Assembly: GCA_029265355.1 (NCBI GenBank)
Contig: JAJUJL010000001.1
Span: 124,001-188,000 of the forward strand
Source of the DNA: Chloroflexota bacterium
GTDB taxonomy: Bacteria > Chloroflexota > Anaerolineae > Anaerolineales > UBA4823
Length of the DNA: 64,000 nt
Direction of reading: 5' to 3'
Shown here: positions 1 through 9,171 of the stretch, one piece after another
How the letters are laid out: each line of letters begins with the position of its first letter
Position numbering within the stretch: the stretch's first letter is position 1
Made by a program: the position numbers and the translations under genes
The notes under the pieces: model-generated
Seen by the model: only the letters and a program-made list of their open reading frames with translations
The model's database searches: none
What the model was told of the DNA's origin: nothing

Positions 1-1
1 C

Positions 2-1180
<1,179 letters not shown>

Positions 1181-1230
1181 CCATTGGCGCGCGATCAGCG
1201 CCTCGCTATTTCAGATCGCGCCACAATCAA

Positions 1231-1269
1231 AGACACACCCCGGCAATTGTCGGGGTGTGTCTTCTTTTT
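1231..1269 (+). terminator. intrinsic terminator after ppdK
   Basis: A perfect 12-bp stem pairs AGACACACCCCG (1231-1242) with 1251-1262 around an 8-nt loop, and TTCTTTTT follows. It ends ppdK. The opposite strand has only a short T-rich stretch after the stem, so it may also stop the convergent lipoprotein operon, but less efficiently. Confidence 0.9.
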
Positions 1270-1287
1270 ACCCTCGTCGTTAGAGCC

Positions 1288-1995
1288 TCACTCGTTGCCC
1301 GCCAGGATATCTCCCAACAGGTTGCCATTCAGCAGAATATCGATCGTCTTGATACCTGAAAACTGCCGAATAGTGCTCCACACCTGCTCGCGCACCCGGC
1401 GGTCGTCACAGCGGTCGCCAGAACGCACATAGGTGCCGCTCAGGCGAATCGAGAGAATGCCCTGGAACGCCTTGAAGTCAACACTGTCCACCTGGATATT
1501 CGATAGATAAGCAGGGTTAATCAAACCAGCGATGTACTGCTGCTTAACGAACAAACGCTGCAATGCAGTGCGCACGTCGCTCTCCACATCCCCCGTGCGC
1601 CAAACGCCCGTATTGATCGGCACAACGCTATCGCCGCAGGCAATTGGGCCGCCATCGCCGATTCGGATCGCGTAAATGTAAATGGCATCCTCGCCAGTCG
1701 GCGTCGGCGGCGCGGCAGTGATGGTCGGTGTGTCTGTCGGTGTGCTGGTTTCGCTCGGCGCCACGCTGGCCGTCAGCGTGGGGGTGGCGCTGGGTTCCTG
1801 CGTTGCGGTCGGTGTCGGGGTGCTCGCCTGGGTGGGAGACGGGGTGCCTGTCGGCTCCGCCGGCGCAACGGTTGCGGTGGCTGCTGCTATCACGCTCGGT
1901 GATGGTATTACAGCTTGCGGTGAGGCCGCCGTGGAAGTGCAGGCGCCCAAGATCAGTGACGCGATCACCAGGAAAAGAAGAACGTGGGCCTTCAT
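1288..1995 (-). CDS. GerMN-domain lipoprotein (downstream tandem copy)
   Basis: A 235-residue predicted lipoprotein. The signal peptide starts at MKAHVLLF and has lipobox LGAC, then a Thr/Pro/Ser-rich linker of about 70 residues, then a C-terminal domain of about 130 residues that fits GerMN (named from spore germination and sporulation proteins). The ATG at 1995 is preferred because an AAGG lies 9 bases upstream and a signal peptide begins there; an in-frame ATG at 2022 would add a hydrophilic extension. It lies 26 bp after the stop of a close paralogue, with the same layout and shared motifs (GDGGPIACGD against GDSGPIACGD). The product should sit on the outer face of the membrane. The molecular role of GerMN domains outside sporulation is not settled. 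Confidence 0.82.
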   Translation of the reverse strand: MKAHVLLFLVIASLILGACTSTAASPQAVIPSPSVIAAATATVAPAEPTGTPSPTQASTPTPTATQEPSATPTLTASVAPSETSTPTDTPTITAAPPTPTGEDAIYIYAIRIGDGGPIACGDSVVPINTGVWRTGDVESDVRTALQRLFVKQQYIAGLINPAYLSNIQVDSVDFKAFQGILSIRLSGTYVRSGDRCDDRRVREQVWSTIRQFSGIKTIDILLNGNLLGDILAGNE

Positions 1996-2021
1996 GCTCA
2001 ATGACCTTATCAAATCCCGCA

Positions 2022-2753
2022 TCAATCGTTCGATACCAGGTCGCCGAATGGCACGCGATTCAGGTAGATGTTGGTCGCTTTCACCGCTCGAAACTGGCGT
2101 ATGGTTGTCCAGACCTGTGCTTTGACTCGCAAATTGTCGCACTTATCTTCAGGGCGCACATATTTTCCGCGCAGGTAGACATTGACCAACCCACCGCCGG
2201 ATTGGAATTCCACCTTGTCCAGGCGGAGGTTCGAAAGGTAAAGCGGGTTATATAGGCCAAATTCCATCTTTTGGTTGTATGAAAACAGTTTTTCCAGGGC
2301 GATGGTGATATCGCGCTCAACATCATTGCTGCGTGAAACGCCAGTGCTCACGCCAATGATGTAATCGCCGCAGGCAATGGGGCCACTATCCCCCAAAGAG
2401 ACAAAATACATCAAGATGGGATCCTCGACCGCGGCGACTCCCCCACTGGATGAAACTGGAGCCGGCGTGGGCGTCTCCGTAGGCGAGGGGGTGGGTGTGT
2501 CGCTTGGCGCAGCCGTCTCTGTCGGCGCGGAGGTGGGCGTTAAGGTTGACGTGCTCGTAGCAGTTGCGGTCGGCTCCGGCGTATCAGTGGGAGGCAAAGG
2601 TGTTGCAGTTGGCTGGGTGGTTGCCGTGGCCGGTGGGTTGGTCGGGCTGGGCTCTTCGGTCATCGCCGGAGATGCGGCGGTGCAACTGCTCAAGAGCAGG
2701 GCTAGAAGCAATAACCAGGAAAGCCAGGCTTTATTTTCATTGAGAATACGCAT
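2022..2753 (-). CDS. GerMN-domain lipoprotein (upstream tandem copy)
   Basis: A 243-residue paralogue of the neighbouring gene. It has signal peptide MRILNENKAWLSW, lipobox LLSSC, a Thr/Pro/Ala-rich spacer and a C-terminal GerMN-like domain containing GDSGPIACGDYIIG and VWTTIRQF. The start at 2753 is chosen because a strong GAGGAGAA ribosome site sits just upstream; the open frame continues to 2879 without a signal-like sequence. The two copies form an operon and probably arose by duplication. The second Cys of the family pattern (the RSGDRCDD region in one copy, RPEDKCDN in the other) is conserved in both. Together with the IACGD cysteine it could form a disulfide outside the cell. Confidence 0.82.
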   Translation of the reverse strand: MRILNENKAWLSWLLLLALLLSSCTAASPAMTEEPSPTNPPATATTQPTATPLPPTDTPEPTATATSTSTLTPTSAPTETAAPSDTPTPSPTETPTPAPVSSSGGVAAVEDPILMYFVSLGDSGPIACGDYIIGVSTGVSRSNDVERDITIALEKLFSYNQKMEFGLYNPLYLSNLRLDKVEFQSGGGLVNVYLRGKYVRPEDKCDNLRVKAQVWTTIRQFRAVKATNIYLNRVPFGDLVSND

Positions 2754-2969
2754 ATTCTTCTCCTCATCGTTGCCAGGTGGAAGGAAAGCCCGCCCGAGTC
2801 TTTCAAGCTGCTGCAACAGGCAGGCAATCTTCACCTGATCGGCATAGTCAGAAACAAACGCAGGTGATTTTACACCCATTTTTGGGAAGAACCTGTCCGA
2901 AATTTCGAGAGAAGTGGGGGTGCTGCGACGCTGTGCGCCGCAACACTCCGCTTCACGATAATTTCGAAT

Positions 2970-3011
2970 AAAAAAAAGCCGGTCTACCTGGAGCTAGATA
3001 GGCGACCGGCT
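2970..3011 (-). terminator. intrinsic terminator of the kor operon
   Basis: On the minus strand the stem AGCCGGTC / GACCGGCT (3004-3011 with 2977-2984) is followed by a run of seven to eight T. It lies just after the korC stop. The rest of the 2754-3032 gap holds no convincing gene; a 10-bp palindrome CGAAATTTCG is near 2900. Confidence 0.85.
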
Positions 3012-3032
3012 CTTCGCTTTCAGAAAAACACT

Positions 3033-3599
3033 TCACACCACGGGCAGCCTGGCCTGGCTGAGCGCAAACTGCGCCCCACGATCCAACGCCTGGTAGTTCA
3101 CCGGCAAGAGCCGGCGGTGGCGCTCTGGCAGGTGCGCCGCCAGCGCCTCTTTGATTGCCTCCACCGGCAGCACCGGCAACATCGCCAGCAGAGCGCCCAG
3201 AGCCACCATATTCAACAGGCGGCGATCCCCAATTTCTTCTGCAATCTCGTTAGCGGGAATGAGCACATTCACCAGGTCCTGGCGTTGCGGAGCGCGGTTG
3301 ATCAAGGAGGCGTTTGCCACCAGAACGCCCCCAGGTGCAACGACCGGCTCGTATTTATCGAGCGAGGGCAGGTTCAGCACAATCACCGCTTTCGGGTTGC
3401 GCACCACTGGCGAGCCAATCTCTTCATCGGATATCACCACGGTGCAGTTTGCGGTGCCTCCGCGCATCTCCGGTCCATACGAAGGTATCCAGGTGACCTC
3501 TTTGCCGCTGTCCAGGGCTGCATAAGCCAGCACCTGGCCCGCAAAGAGCACACCTTGCCCGCCAAATCCAGCAATGAGTATCTCGGTTTGTTTGCTCAT
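3033..3599 (-). CDS. korC: 2-oxoacid:ferredoxin oxidoreductase, gamma subunit
   Basis: A 188-residue gamma subunit of the four-subunit type. The N-terminal GFGGQGVLFAGQVLA is the family signature (GxGGQG). It is followed by YGPEMRGGTANCTVVIS, also typical. It works with KorA, KorB and the ferredoxin-like KorD to oxidatively decarboxylate a 2-oxoacid to its acyl-CoA and reduce ferredoxin in the cytosol. It is the last gene of the operon, 9 bp after korB, and is followed by a terminator. The ribosome site AGGGTAGAA precedes the ATG. The substrate could be 2-oxoglutarate or 2-oxoisovalerate; the sequence does not decide. Confidence 0.93.
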   Translation of the reverse strand: MSKQTEILIAGFGGQGVLFAGQVLAYAALDSGKEVTWIPSYGPEMRGGTANCTVVISDEEIGSPVVRNPKAVIVLNLPSLDKYEPVVAPGGVLVANASLINRAPQRQDLVNVLIPANEIAEEIGDRRLLNMVALGALLAMLPVLPVEAIKEALAAHLPERHRRLLPVNYQALDRGAQFALSQARLPVV

Positions 3600-3608
3600 T
3601 TTTCTACC

Positions 3609-4385
3609 CTAAACGCGCAGGCCAGCCAGGGCTTGGGCGACTTTGTAATCGCCAACAGGATAGACCGGCAGCATGTGCTCTTCGATCCAACGCAGCGACT
3701 CGACCGGCGTTAATCCCCAGTTGGTCGGGCAGGATGAAAGCAACTCGACCAGCGAGAATCCCAGGCCGCGCAACTGGGTTTCGAAGGCCAGACGAATGGC
3801 TTTCTTGGCCATGCGGATGTTTTTCGGGTCATGCAGGCTGCGGCGCACGACATACCCAGCGCCGTCCAAAGTGGCCAACATCTCTGGCATGCGAATGGGA
3901 AAACCCATCTGCTCGACATCGCGGCCGCTGGGCGAAGAAGTGGTCTTCATGCCCGGCAAGGTGGTGGGCGCCATCTGCCCACCGGTCATGCCATAAATGG
4001 CGTTATTGATGAATATCACGGTGATATTCTCTCCACGCGCTGCGGCGTGCACGATCTCTCCCATACCAATCGATGCCAGGTCGCCATCTCCCTGGTAGGT
4101 AAACACAACCCGGTCAGGCAGCACGCGCTTCACACCCGTCGCCATCGCAGGCGCCCTGCCGTGCGCGGCTTCGACGAAATCGCAGTCAAAATAGTTGTAA
4201 GCAAACACCGAACAGCCCACCGGCGCAACGCCGATCGTTTTTTCTCGAATCTGCATCTCATCCATGACCTCCGCCACCAGGCGGTGGGCCACGCCGTGGG
4301 TGCAGCCCGGGCAATAATGCGTGGGCATATCGGCAAGCGATTCTGGTCGCTGATACACGATTTGATTCATCTCAACAGTTACCAT
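3609..4385 (-). CDS. korB: 2-oxoacid:ferredoxin oxidoreductase, beta (TPP-binding) subunit
   Basis: A 258-residue thiamine diphosphate-binding subunit. YCPGCTHG near residue 24 matches the beta-subunit CPGC motif. The TPP/Mg motif runs from GDGDLASIG to [11 protein letters not shown]. The length is normal for stand-alone KorB/VorA subunits. The ATG at 4385 has GAGAGGTGA upstream; an internal ATG six codons later is possible. It sits 16 bp after korA and 9 bp before korC, so the complex is probably made from one transcript. Confidence 0.93.
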   Translation of the reverse strand: MVTVEMNQIVYQRPESLADMPTHYCPGCTHGVAHRLVAEVMDEMQIREKTIGVAPVGCSVFAYNYFDCDFVEAAHGRAPAMATGVKRVLPDRVVFTYQGDGDLASIGMGEIVHAAARGENITVIFINNAIYGMTGGQMAPTTLPGMKTTSSPSGRDVEQMGFPIRMPEMLATLDGAGYVVRRSLHDPKNIRMAKKAIRLAFETQLRGLGFSLVELLSSCPTNWGLTPVESLRWIEEHMLPVYPVGDYKVAQALAGLRV

Positions 4386-4401
4386 GCGTCACCTCTCAAC
4401 C

Positions 4402-5529
4402 CTAACGCCCATCTACATGCAAAACGCTGGCAAAGCTGTCCAGCCAGGCGGCACGCGGATCGCTTCCAGGGGGCAACGGTTGCTCTACCATGCGGTGAAT
4501 TTCGGCATGGATCTCATCGGGGAATGGGGTGATGCCGCCCATGCGTCCATAGAAGTTCAATGAAATCCGCTCTTTGGTGGCGCGTTGCACGTCGCCCAAC
4601 ATCTGGCCAGCGTTCATTTCGACCACCAGCATGGCTTTGACCTGCTCCGCCAGCTCATCCAGGCGTGCGTAAGGGAAGGGGCTGAGCGTGATCGGGCGCA
4701 GCAAACCGACTTTCAGACCCTCTGCGCGCGCCGCTCGCACCGCTGAAAGCGCCACGCGCCCGGCAGTGCCAAAACCCACCACCGCGTATTCAGCGTCCTC
4801 CAGGAAATACTCCTTGAAGCGCAGCTCATTGGCTTCGATCGTGCGCCAGCGTTGCATCAGGCGGTAGTTCATCACCTCTTCTTCTTTGGGATCGATATAA
4901 ATTGAACTGAGGATGCGCCGCTCGCGCCCCTCTGCGCCGCGTGTCGACCAGTCGGGATATTCCGTGCGCAGCGGTCGCATGGGGGGCAATTCTGCGGGTT
5001 CCATCATCTGTCCAATGTTGCCATCCGCCATGACGATGGCGATGGCGCGGTATTTTTCCGCCAGGTCGAACGCCAGCACAGTCAGATCAATGGCTTCTTG
5101 AACCGTGGAAGGCGCCAGCACGATGGGGTGATAATCGCCATGCCCACCTCCGTGCACGATTTGATTGTAATCGCCCTGGGAGGGAGCGATATTGCCCAGG
5201 CCTGGGCCGCCGCGCACCACATCGATGAGCACCACGGGAACTTCGGTGCCAGCGATATAAGACAGCCCCTCCATCATTAAACTGACGCCCGGGCTGGAAG
5301 AGGAACTCATCACCCGGGCGCCAGTGCAGGCTGCCCCATACACCATGTTGATCGCAGCCACTTCACTTTCAGCCTGCAAGAAGGCTCTGCCAAGCTCTGG
5401 CATGCGTTTCGACATGTATTCTAACAACTCAGTTTGGGGAGTAATGGGATAACCAAAATAAGCTTCCAAACCAGCGCGCACGGCAGCTTCTGCCATGGCG
5501 GTATTACCTTTCAGGAGTTCGCGTGGCAT
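4402..5529 (-). CDS. korA: 2-oxoacid:ferredoxin oxidoreductase, alpha subunit (VorB/KorA type)
   Basis: A 375-residue alpha subunit. Typical segments are [20 protein letters not shown], the serine-rich [11 protein letters not shown] loop and [14 protein letters not shown]. The pattern is closest to what I know of 3-methyl-2-oxobutanoate dehydrogenase VorB and KorA, so branched-chain 2-oxoacids or 2-oxoglutarate are the likely substrates. The start at 5529 is supported by ATAGGAGG just upstream and by LLKGN, which usually begins this subunit. The gap to korD is 10 bp. Confidence 0.93.
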   Translation of the reverse strand: MPRELLKGNTAMAEAAVRAGLEAYFGYPITPQTELLEYMSKRMPELGRAFLQAESEVAAINMVYGAACTGARVMSSSSSPGVSLMMEGLSYIAGTEVPVVLIDVVRGGPGLGNIAPSQGDYNQIVHGGGHGDYHPIVLAPSTVQEAIDLTVLAFDLAEKYRAIAIVMADGNIGQMMEPAELPPMRPLRTEYPDWSTRGAEGRERRILSSIYIDPKEEEVMNYRLMQRWRTIEANELRFKEYFLEDAEYAVVGFGTAGRVALSAVRAARAEGLKVGLLRPITLSPFPYARLDELAEQVKAMLVVEMNAGQMLGDVQRATKERISLNFYGRMGGITPFPDEIHAEIHRMVEQPLPPGSDPRAAWLDSFASVLHVDGR

Positions 5530-5539
5530 TCAGCGCCTC

Positions 5540-5785
5540 CTATGCGGCTACTCGGGCAGCCCGTACTGGCGTCTCACGATACACGGTGATGGCTGCCTCG
5601 GGGCAAACCAGAGCGCACACAGCACAGCCGGTGCACTCTTGCGAGATCAAATGGGCAGGGTGGTATCCTTTCGGTGTCAGGTGTTCCATATCCAACGCCA
5701 GCACTTCCTGCGGGCAGGCGTTCACACATAAATCGCAACCCTTGCAGTAAAGTTCGTTGACGGTGATCCATCCACGAACAGGCAT
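5540..5785 (-). CDS. korD: 2-oxoacid:ferredoxin oxidoreductase, delta (2x[4Fe-4S] ferredoxin) subunit
   Basis: A small 81-residue ferredoxin-like subunit with two Cx2Cx2Cx3CP clusters: CKGCDLCVNACP and CTGCAVCALVCP. It passes electrons from the TPP centre to soluble ferredoxin. The ATG at 5785 is chosen because AAGGAGG lies 5 bases upstream; the open frame extends to 5821 but has no ribosome site there. It is the first gene of the korDABC operon. A cluster of TACGA-based inverted repeats lies upstream at 5841-5918. Confidence 0.94.
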   Translation of the reverse strand: MPVRGWITVNELYCKGCDLCVNACPQEVLALDMEHLTPKGYHPAHLISQECTGCAVCALVCPEAAITVYRETPVRAARVAA

Positions 5786-5840
5786 CGAAACCTCCTTCAA
5801 CTCAAAGATATCGACGGTCACACAGGCCGCCTATAATTAT

Positions 5841-5918
5841 TATCGTACTTTTATCCGATTTACGATAGTGATAACTATCATGAATCTGAACGCACAAAAC
5901 TCATACGATTTTCGTAAT
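5841..5918. promoter_or_regulatory. cluster of inverted repeats upstream of korDABC
   Basis: This AT-rich stretch contains three inverted repeats. TATCGTA (5841-5847) pairs with TACGATA (5861-5867). GATAGT (5864-5869) pairs with ACTATC (5874-5879). TACGA (5906-5910) pairs with TCGTA (5914-5918). It lies 56-133 bp upstream of korD, where a promoter and operator are expected. I see no clean -35/-10 pair, and the regulator is unknown. Confidence 0.4.
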
Positions 5919-5937
5919 GGGGCGGGATATGCCAGGG

Positions 5938-7269
5938 CTATGGCGTGGCGCTGTTCAGAAGGGCAGCGCGAATGCTCTCCGCGGCCTGGTTCAGCGCCTG
6001 GTCTGGCACGGCGCCGGTTTCAAAGATGGCGCGCAAGGCTGCATCCAGGGCAGCCGGATAAACTTGAAATTCTGGCGCCACCGGGTATGCTGCGCCATCC
6101 ACCAGCGCCAACATGGCTTGCTCGATGAGATCATCATCGATCTGCAGCTCAGACACTGCGCCAACAGCCGGCGCGCCGCTGACGGCAGGGATTACGCCCG
6201 CTGCGGCCAGGTCGGATTGCGCCGCAGGGGTCAGCAGCTCTTGCAAAAACATCCAGGAAATGTCATGCGCTTCGCTCTCAGCGCGAGGTGTCAGGTAAAG
6301 CATTTCGGCCTGGACGAAGCCAGAGAGCGCGCCATTGGCGTGCACCGGCCAGGGATCGATTGTCAGATTCATGGCGCCAATGGCCTCCGCCAATTCGTTC
6401 CGCCGTCGTGTATGCTCAATGATCAAGCCGACGCGCCCTTCTTTGAAGAGCTGTACATCGGTGTCCGTAAAATAATCCACCGGTCCAGCCAGCTCGAAGG
6501 AGCGCAGTAGGTCTACCCACGCCAGGCCACGCTCATCGCTAAAGACAGGCTGTCCCAGGTCATCCAGCAACGCCCCGCCCTGCCCGTAGAGATGCCCGCC
6601 GGAGAAGAAAAAACTGCGCTCCAGGTATGCTCCAACTTCTTCACCACCCTCCACTCGTCGGGCGAGTTCAACCAGTTCATCGAACGTGGCCGCCTGGATG
6701 GGGACCAGCCGGCTATTGCGATACAGCACCACGCCATCGATGCTCACCGGCAAACCGAACAACGCCCCGTGATAGCGTGCCTGGTTCACGGCGGGCATAT
6801 TCAACCGGTTGAGCAGTTCTGGGCTGGCGCGGGAGCTCAGGTCAATCACATACCCTTGATCGATAAACGCCGCCCCCCATTCGGCCGGCGCTAAGAGCAG
6901 CGTCGGCGCTCGACCCTCGATGCTGGCGTTTTCGAAAGCAGCTTTCAGGTCCAGCGGGGGTATATAGAGCACATCGAACTGCACCTCCGGGTAACGCTGC
7001 TGAAAGGCCTCGATGCGCCGCAGCATGGCTGGCATTTGGGCGTCTTCCCATGAATGCCAGATGATCACCGTACCGCTGACAATCACTGGCGTGGGCGTTG
7101 GTATGGGAGTCGGCGTGCGCGTGGCAGCCGGTGTCGGCGACTGCTCGGGCAAACGCACCACAGCCTCAGTCGGCTGCAGCACGGAACAAGCAGCCAGCAT
7201 CCACACCAGGAACAGGAACATGCCTCGCCCGAGAAGATACGTTGTTCTGCGTCTATTCTTGAATGTCAT
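5938..7269 (-). CDS. sugar ABC transporter substrate-binding lipoprotein
   Basis: A 443-residue family 1 extracellular solute-binding protein. It has an N-terminal signal peptide with lipobox LAAC (Cys28), a short Thr/Pro linker, then the binding domain starting at SGTVIIWHSWEDAQ, the usual opening strand of carbohydrate-binding SBPs. No permease or ATPase gene is adjacent. It is last in a run of glucan-degrading genes, 79 bp after the secreted amylase, so an alpha-glucan or maltodextrin ligand is likely. It may share the MalFG permease encoded at 15.7-18.2 kb. An alternative start is the internal Met17. Confidence 0.87.
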   Translation of the reverse strand: MTFKNRRRTTYLLGRGMFLFLVWMLAACSVLQPTEAVVRLPEQSPTPAATRTPTPIPTPTPVIVSGTVIIWHSWEDAQMPAMLRRIEAFQQRYPEVQFDVLYIPPLDLKAAFENASIEGRAPTLLLAPAEWGAAFIDQGYVIDLSSRASPELLNRLNMPAVNQARYHGALFGLPVSIDGVVLYRNSRLVPIQAATFDELVELARRVEGGEEVGAYLERSFFFSGGHLYGQGGALLDDLGQPVFSDERGLAWVDLLRSFELAGPVDYFTDTDVQLFKEGRVGLIIEHTRRRNELAEAIGAMNLTIDPWPVHANGALSGFVQAEMLYLTPRAESEAHDISWMFLQELLTPAAQSDLAAAGVIPAVSGAPAVGAVSELQIDDDLIEQAMLALVDGAAYPVAPEFQVYPAALDAALRAIFETGAVPDQALNQAAESIRAALLNSATP

Positions 7270-7348
7270 GCCAGTTATTCACTCCCAAATTTGCCCGTCT
7301 GAAACCGGCCAGGCGCTGATGCTGGTTTATCTCTGCTCAGCAGCGCGG

Positions 7349-9073
7349 CTATGGCTTGAGCTGGATAATCACGCTCGACTGTCCTGGGATTTCGGGCAGC
7401 GGCTTGTAATCCGAGAAGCCGCCGCTGGCGGTGATCTGCGGAGGGCTGGCCGCCATTTCACCCAGCACGGTCACCGCCTGCACCGGGCCCTTGAACGGGC
7501 CATTTTTCAGGCTCAGGGAATATCGCTCGGCTGGCAGAGATTGGGGGTGGACATTGACCAGGATCAGGTAGGCTTCATCTTCGTTGTAACGCAGCATGGC
7601 GTACAACCTGGCAGTCCCGGCCTCCACCAGCGCCGCCCCGCCGCTGCTCAAGGCATCCGAGCGGCTGCGCAGTTGGATCAAGGTGCGATAATGATTGAGC
7701 AAAGATGCCGGATCCTCTTCCTGCAAGTCCACAGAGCGACTCACATAATCTTCCGCCGGCGCTCTCCACGGGTTGCCGGTGGTGAACCCGACTTTCTCAT
7801 CCTGGCTCTGCCACTGCATCGGCCTGCGAATGTCCTCATCCGGCTTCACCCCCGTCATACCGATCTCTTCACCGTAGTAAATGAAAGGAACACCTGGTGC
7901 TGTGAGCATCATGGTTGCCGCCAGCCTGGCTTTGACCTCGTCCCCCAACTCCGACATCACCCGATCCTGGTCATGGTTGGTCAGGAACACCCCGTACTGT
8001 CCGCTGGGGTAGCTTTCTAGCACCTGCTGCATTTTTTCGTACAAACCAGAAACGATCGGCCCCTTGGCTGCGATCATGAACGCCCGCGCCAGGTCGAATT
8101 CGAAGGCAATGTCCATCTCGTCGCCAACGTAATCCACAACCTGGTCGGTGGTGGTCCAGGCCTCGCCAACCGTGAAGGCCTGCGCATCGATGCTTTTGTA
8201 AAACTGGTGATATTCCTGCAGCCAGCGATGGGTTGCTGGCGTGTTCTCCTGCGCTGCTCCATTTTCAATGAGATGCCGGATAGCATCCATTCGAAAACCA
8301 TCCACATTCATCTCATCCAGCCAGTATTGTGTGACATCGTAGATGGCCGAGGTGACCTCAGGATTTTCAAAATTCAGATCCGGCATCCCTTCCCAAAACA
8401 CTGCGTAGTAATAATCTTCCCCGAAGGGGATCCACACCACCTGATCCCAAGGGCCACGGTAACCCGGATTCTCAGGAGACCAAATGTACCAATCTCGGTA
8501 TTGCGCATCGTTGGCTTGAGAGGCTAAGAACCAGGGGTGTTCTCGGCTGGTATGGTTGATCACCAGGTCAACGATCACACGTATACCGCGGCGGTGGGCT
8601 TCATCGACCAGGCGCAAGAAGTCTTCATTGCTGCCGTAATCTTGCTCCACGGTGTAGTAATCCACCACATCATAACCGTTGTAGCTGGGCGATTCGGTGA
8701 TCGGCATCAGCCAGAGACCCGTCACTCCCAGGTCCTGGGTGGTTTCAGGATCGCCGTCGTTCAAATAATCCAGCTTTTCGATCAAGCCGTTCAAGTCGCC
8801 AATGCCATCCCCATCCGAGTCGTAGAAGCTGCGCACGAAGACCTGATAGAAGACGGTATCGTTCCACCAATACTGCGTCGCCGGCGCGGGCGTCGCAGTT
8901 GGGGTTGGGCTGGGTTCCGCCGTAGCCGTTAGTACAAGCCGGGTGGGTGTTGCCAGCGGCGCGATTGCCTCGGTCTGGGTGGGTTCTGGCACAGGCGCTG
9001 GCGTTTCTGTCAGGCAACCGCTCAAAAACACTCCCAGAATAAAAACAACCTGACAGAAAATCGCTTTCTTCAT
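7349..9073 (-). CDS. secreted alpha-amylase family (GH13) lipoprotein
   Basis: A 574-residue GH13 enzyme. It begins MKKAIFCQVVF with lipobox LSGC (Cys20), then a Thr/Pro-rich spacer of about 40 residues, the catalytic barrel from about residue 68, and a C-terminal beta domain. Catalytic residues are the nucleophile Asp263 (GFRMDAIRH), acid/base Glu304 (VGEAWT) and Asp368 (TNHDQDR). The DSDGDGIGDL calcium-type loop is present. It should hydrolyse alpha-glucans on the outer face of the cell and feed the nearby binding proteins. The start is placed at one of two adjacent ATG codons (9076 or 9073) with AGGATGGA upstream. The open frame to 9175 has no signal peptide. Confidence 0.93.
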   Translation of the reverse strand: MKKAIFCQVVFILGVFLSGCLTETPAPVPEPTQTEAIAPLATPTRLVLTATAEPSPTPTATPAPATQYWWNDTVFYQVFVRSFYDSDGDGIGDLNGLIEKLDYLNDGDPETTQDLGVTGLWLMPITESPSYNGYDVVDYYTVEQDYGSNEDFLRLVDEAHRRGIRVIVDLVINHTSREHPWFLASQANDAQYRDWYIWSPENPGYRGPWDQVVWIPFGEDYYYAVFWEGMPDLNFENPEVTSAIYDVTQYWLDEMNVDGFRMDAIRHLIENGAAQENTPATHRWLQEYHQFYKSIDAQAFTVGEAWTTTDQVVDYVGDEMDIAFEFDLARAFMIAAKGPIVSGLYEKMQQVLESYPSGQYGVFLTNHDQDRVMSELGDEVKARLAATMMLTAPGVPFIYYGEEIGMTGVKPDEDIRRPMQWQSQDEKVGFTTGNPWRAPAEDYVSRSVDLQEEDPASLLNHYRTLIQLRSRSDALSSGGAALVEAGTARLYAMLRYNEDEAYLILVNVHPQSLPAERYSLSLKNGPFKGPVQAVTVLGEMAASPPQITASGGFSDYKPLPEIPGQSSVIIQLKP

Positions 9074-9171
9074 CATAATTTCCATCCTGGACGAAAATCC
9101 AAACATAGATACCCGCATTATAGCCTCATTCATCACCGGCAAGCCTGGCAACACAAACCAGGATGGCTGGA

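Noticed and set aside
1184-1432. 82-codon plus-strand ORF after ppdK
   Set aside because: It runs through the ppdK terminator and then antisense to the end of the lipoprotein gene; no ribosome site or family match.
1682-2838. Plus-strand ORFs of 147, 175 and 153 codons rich in Val/Gly
   Set aside because: They are antisense to the Thr/Pro-rich linkers and GerMN domains of the two lipoproteins; the repeated ACC/CCN codons read as GGN/GTN on the other strand.
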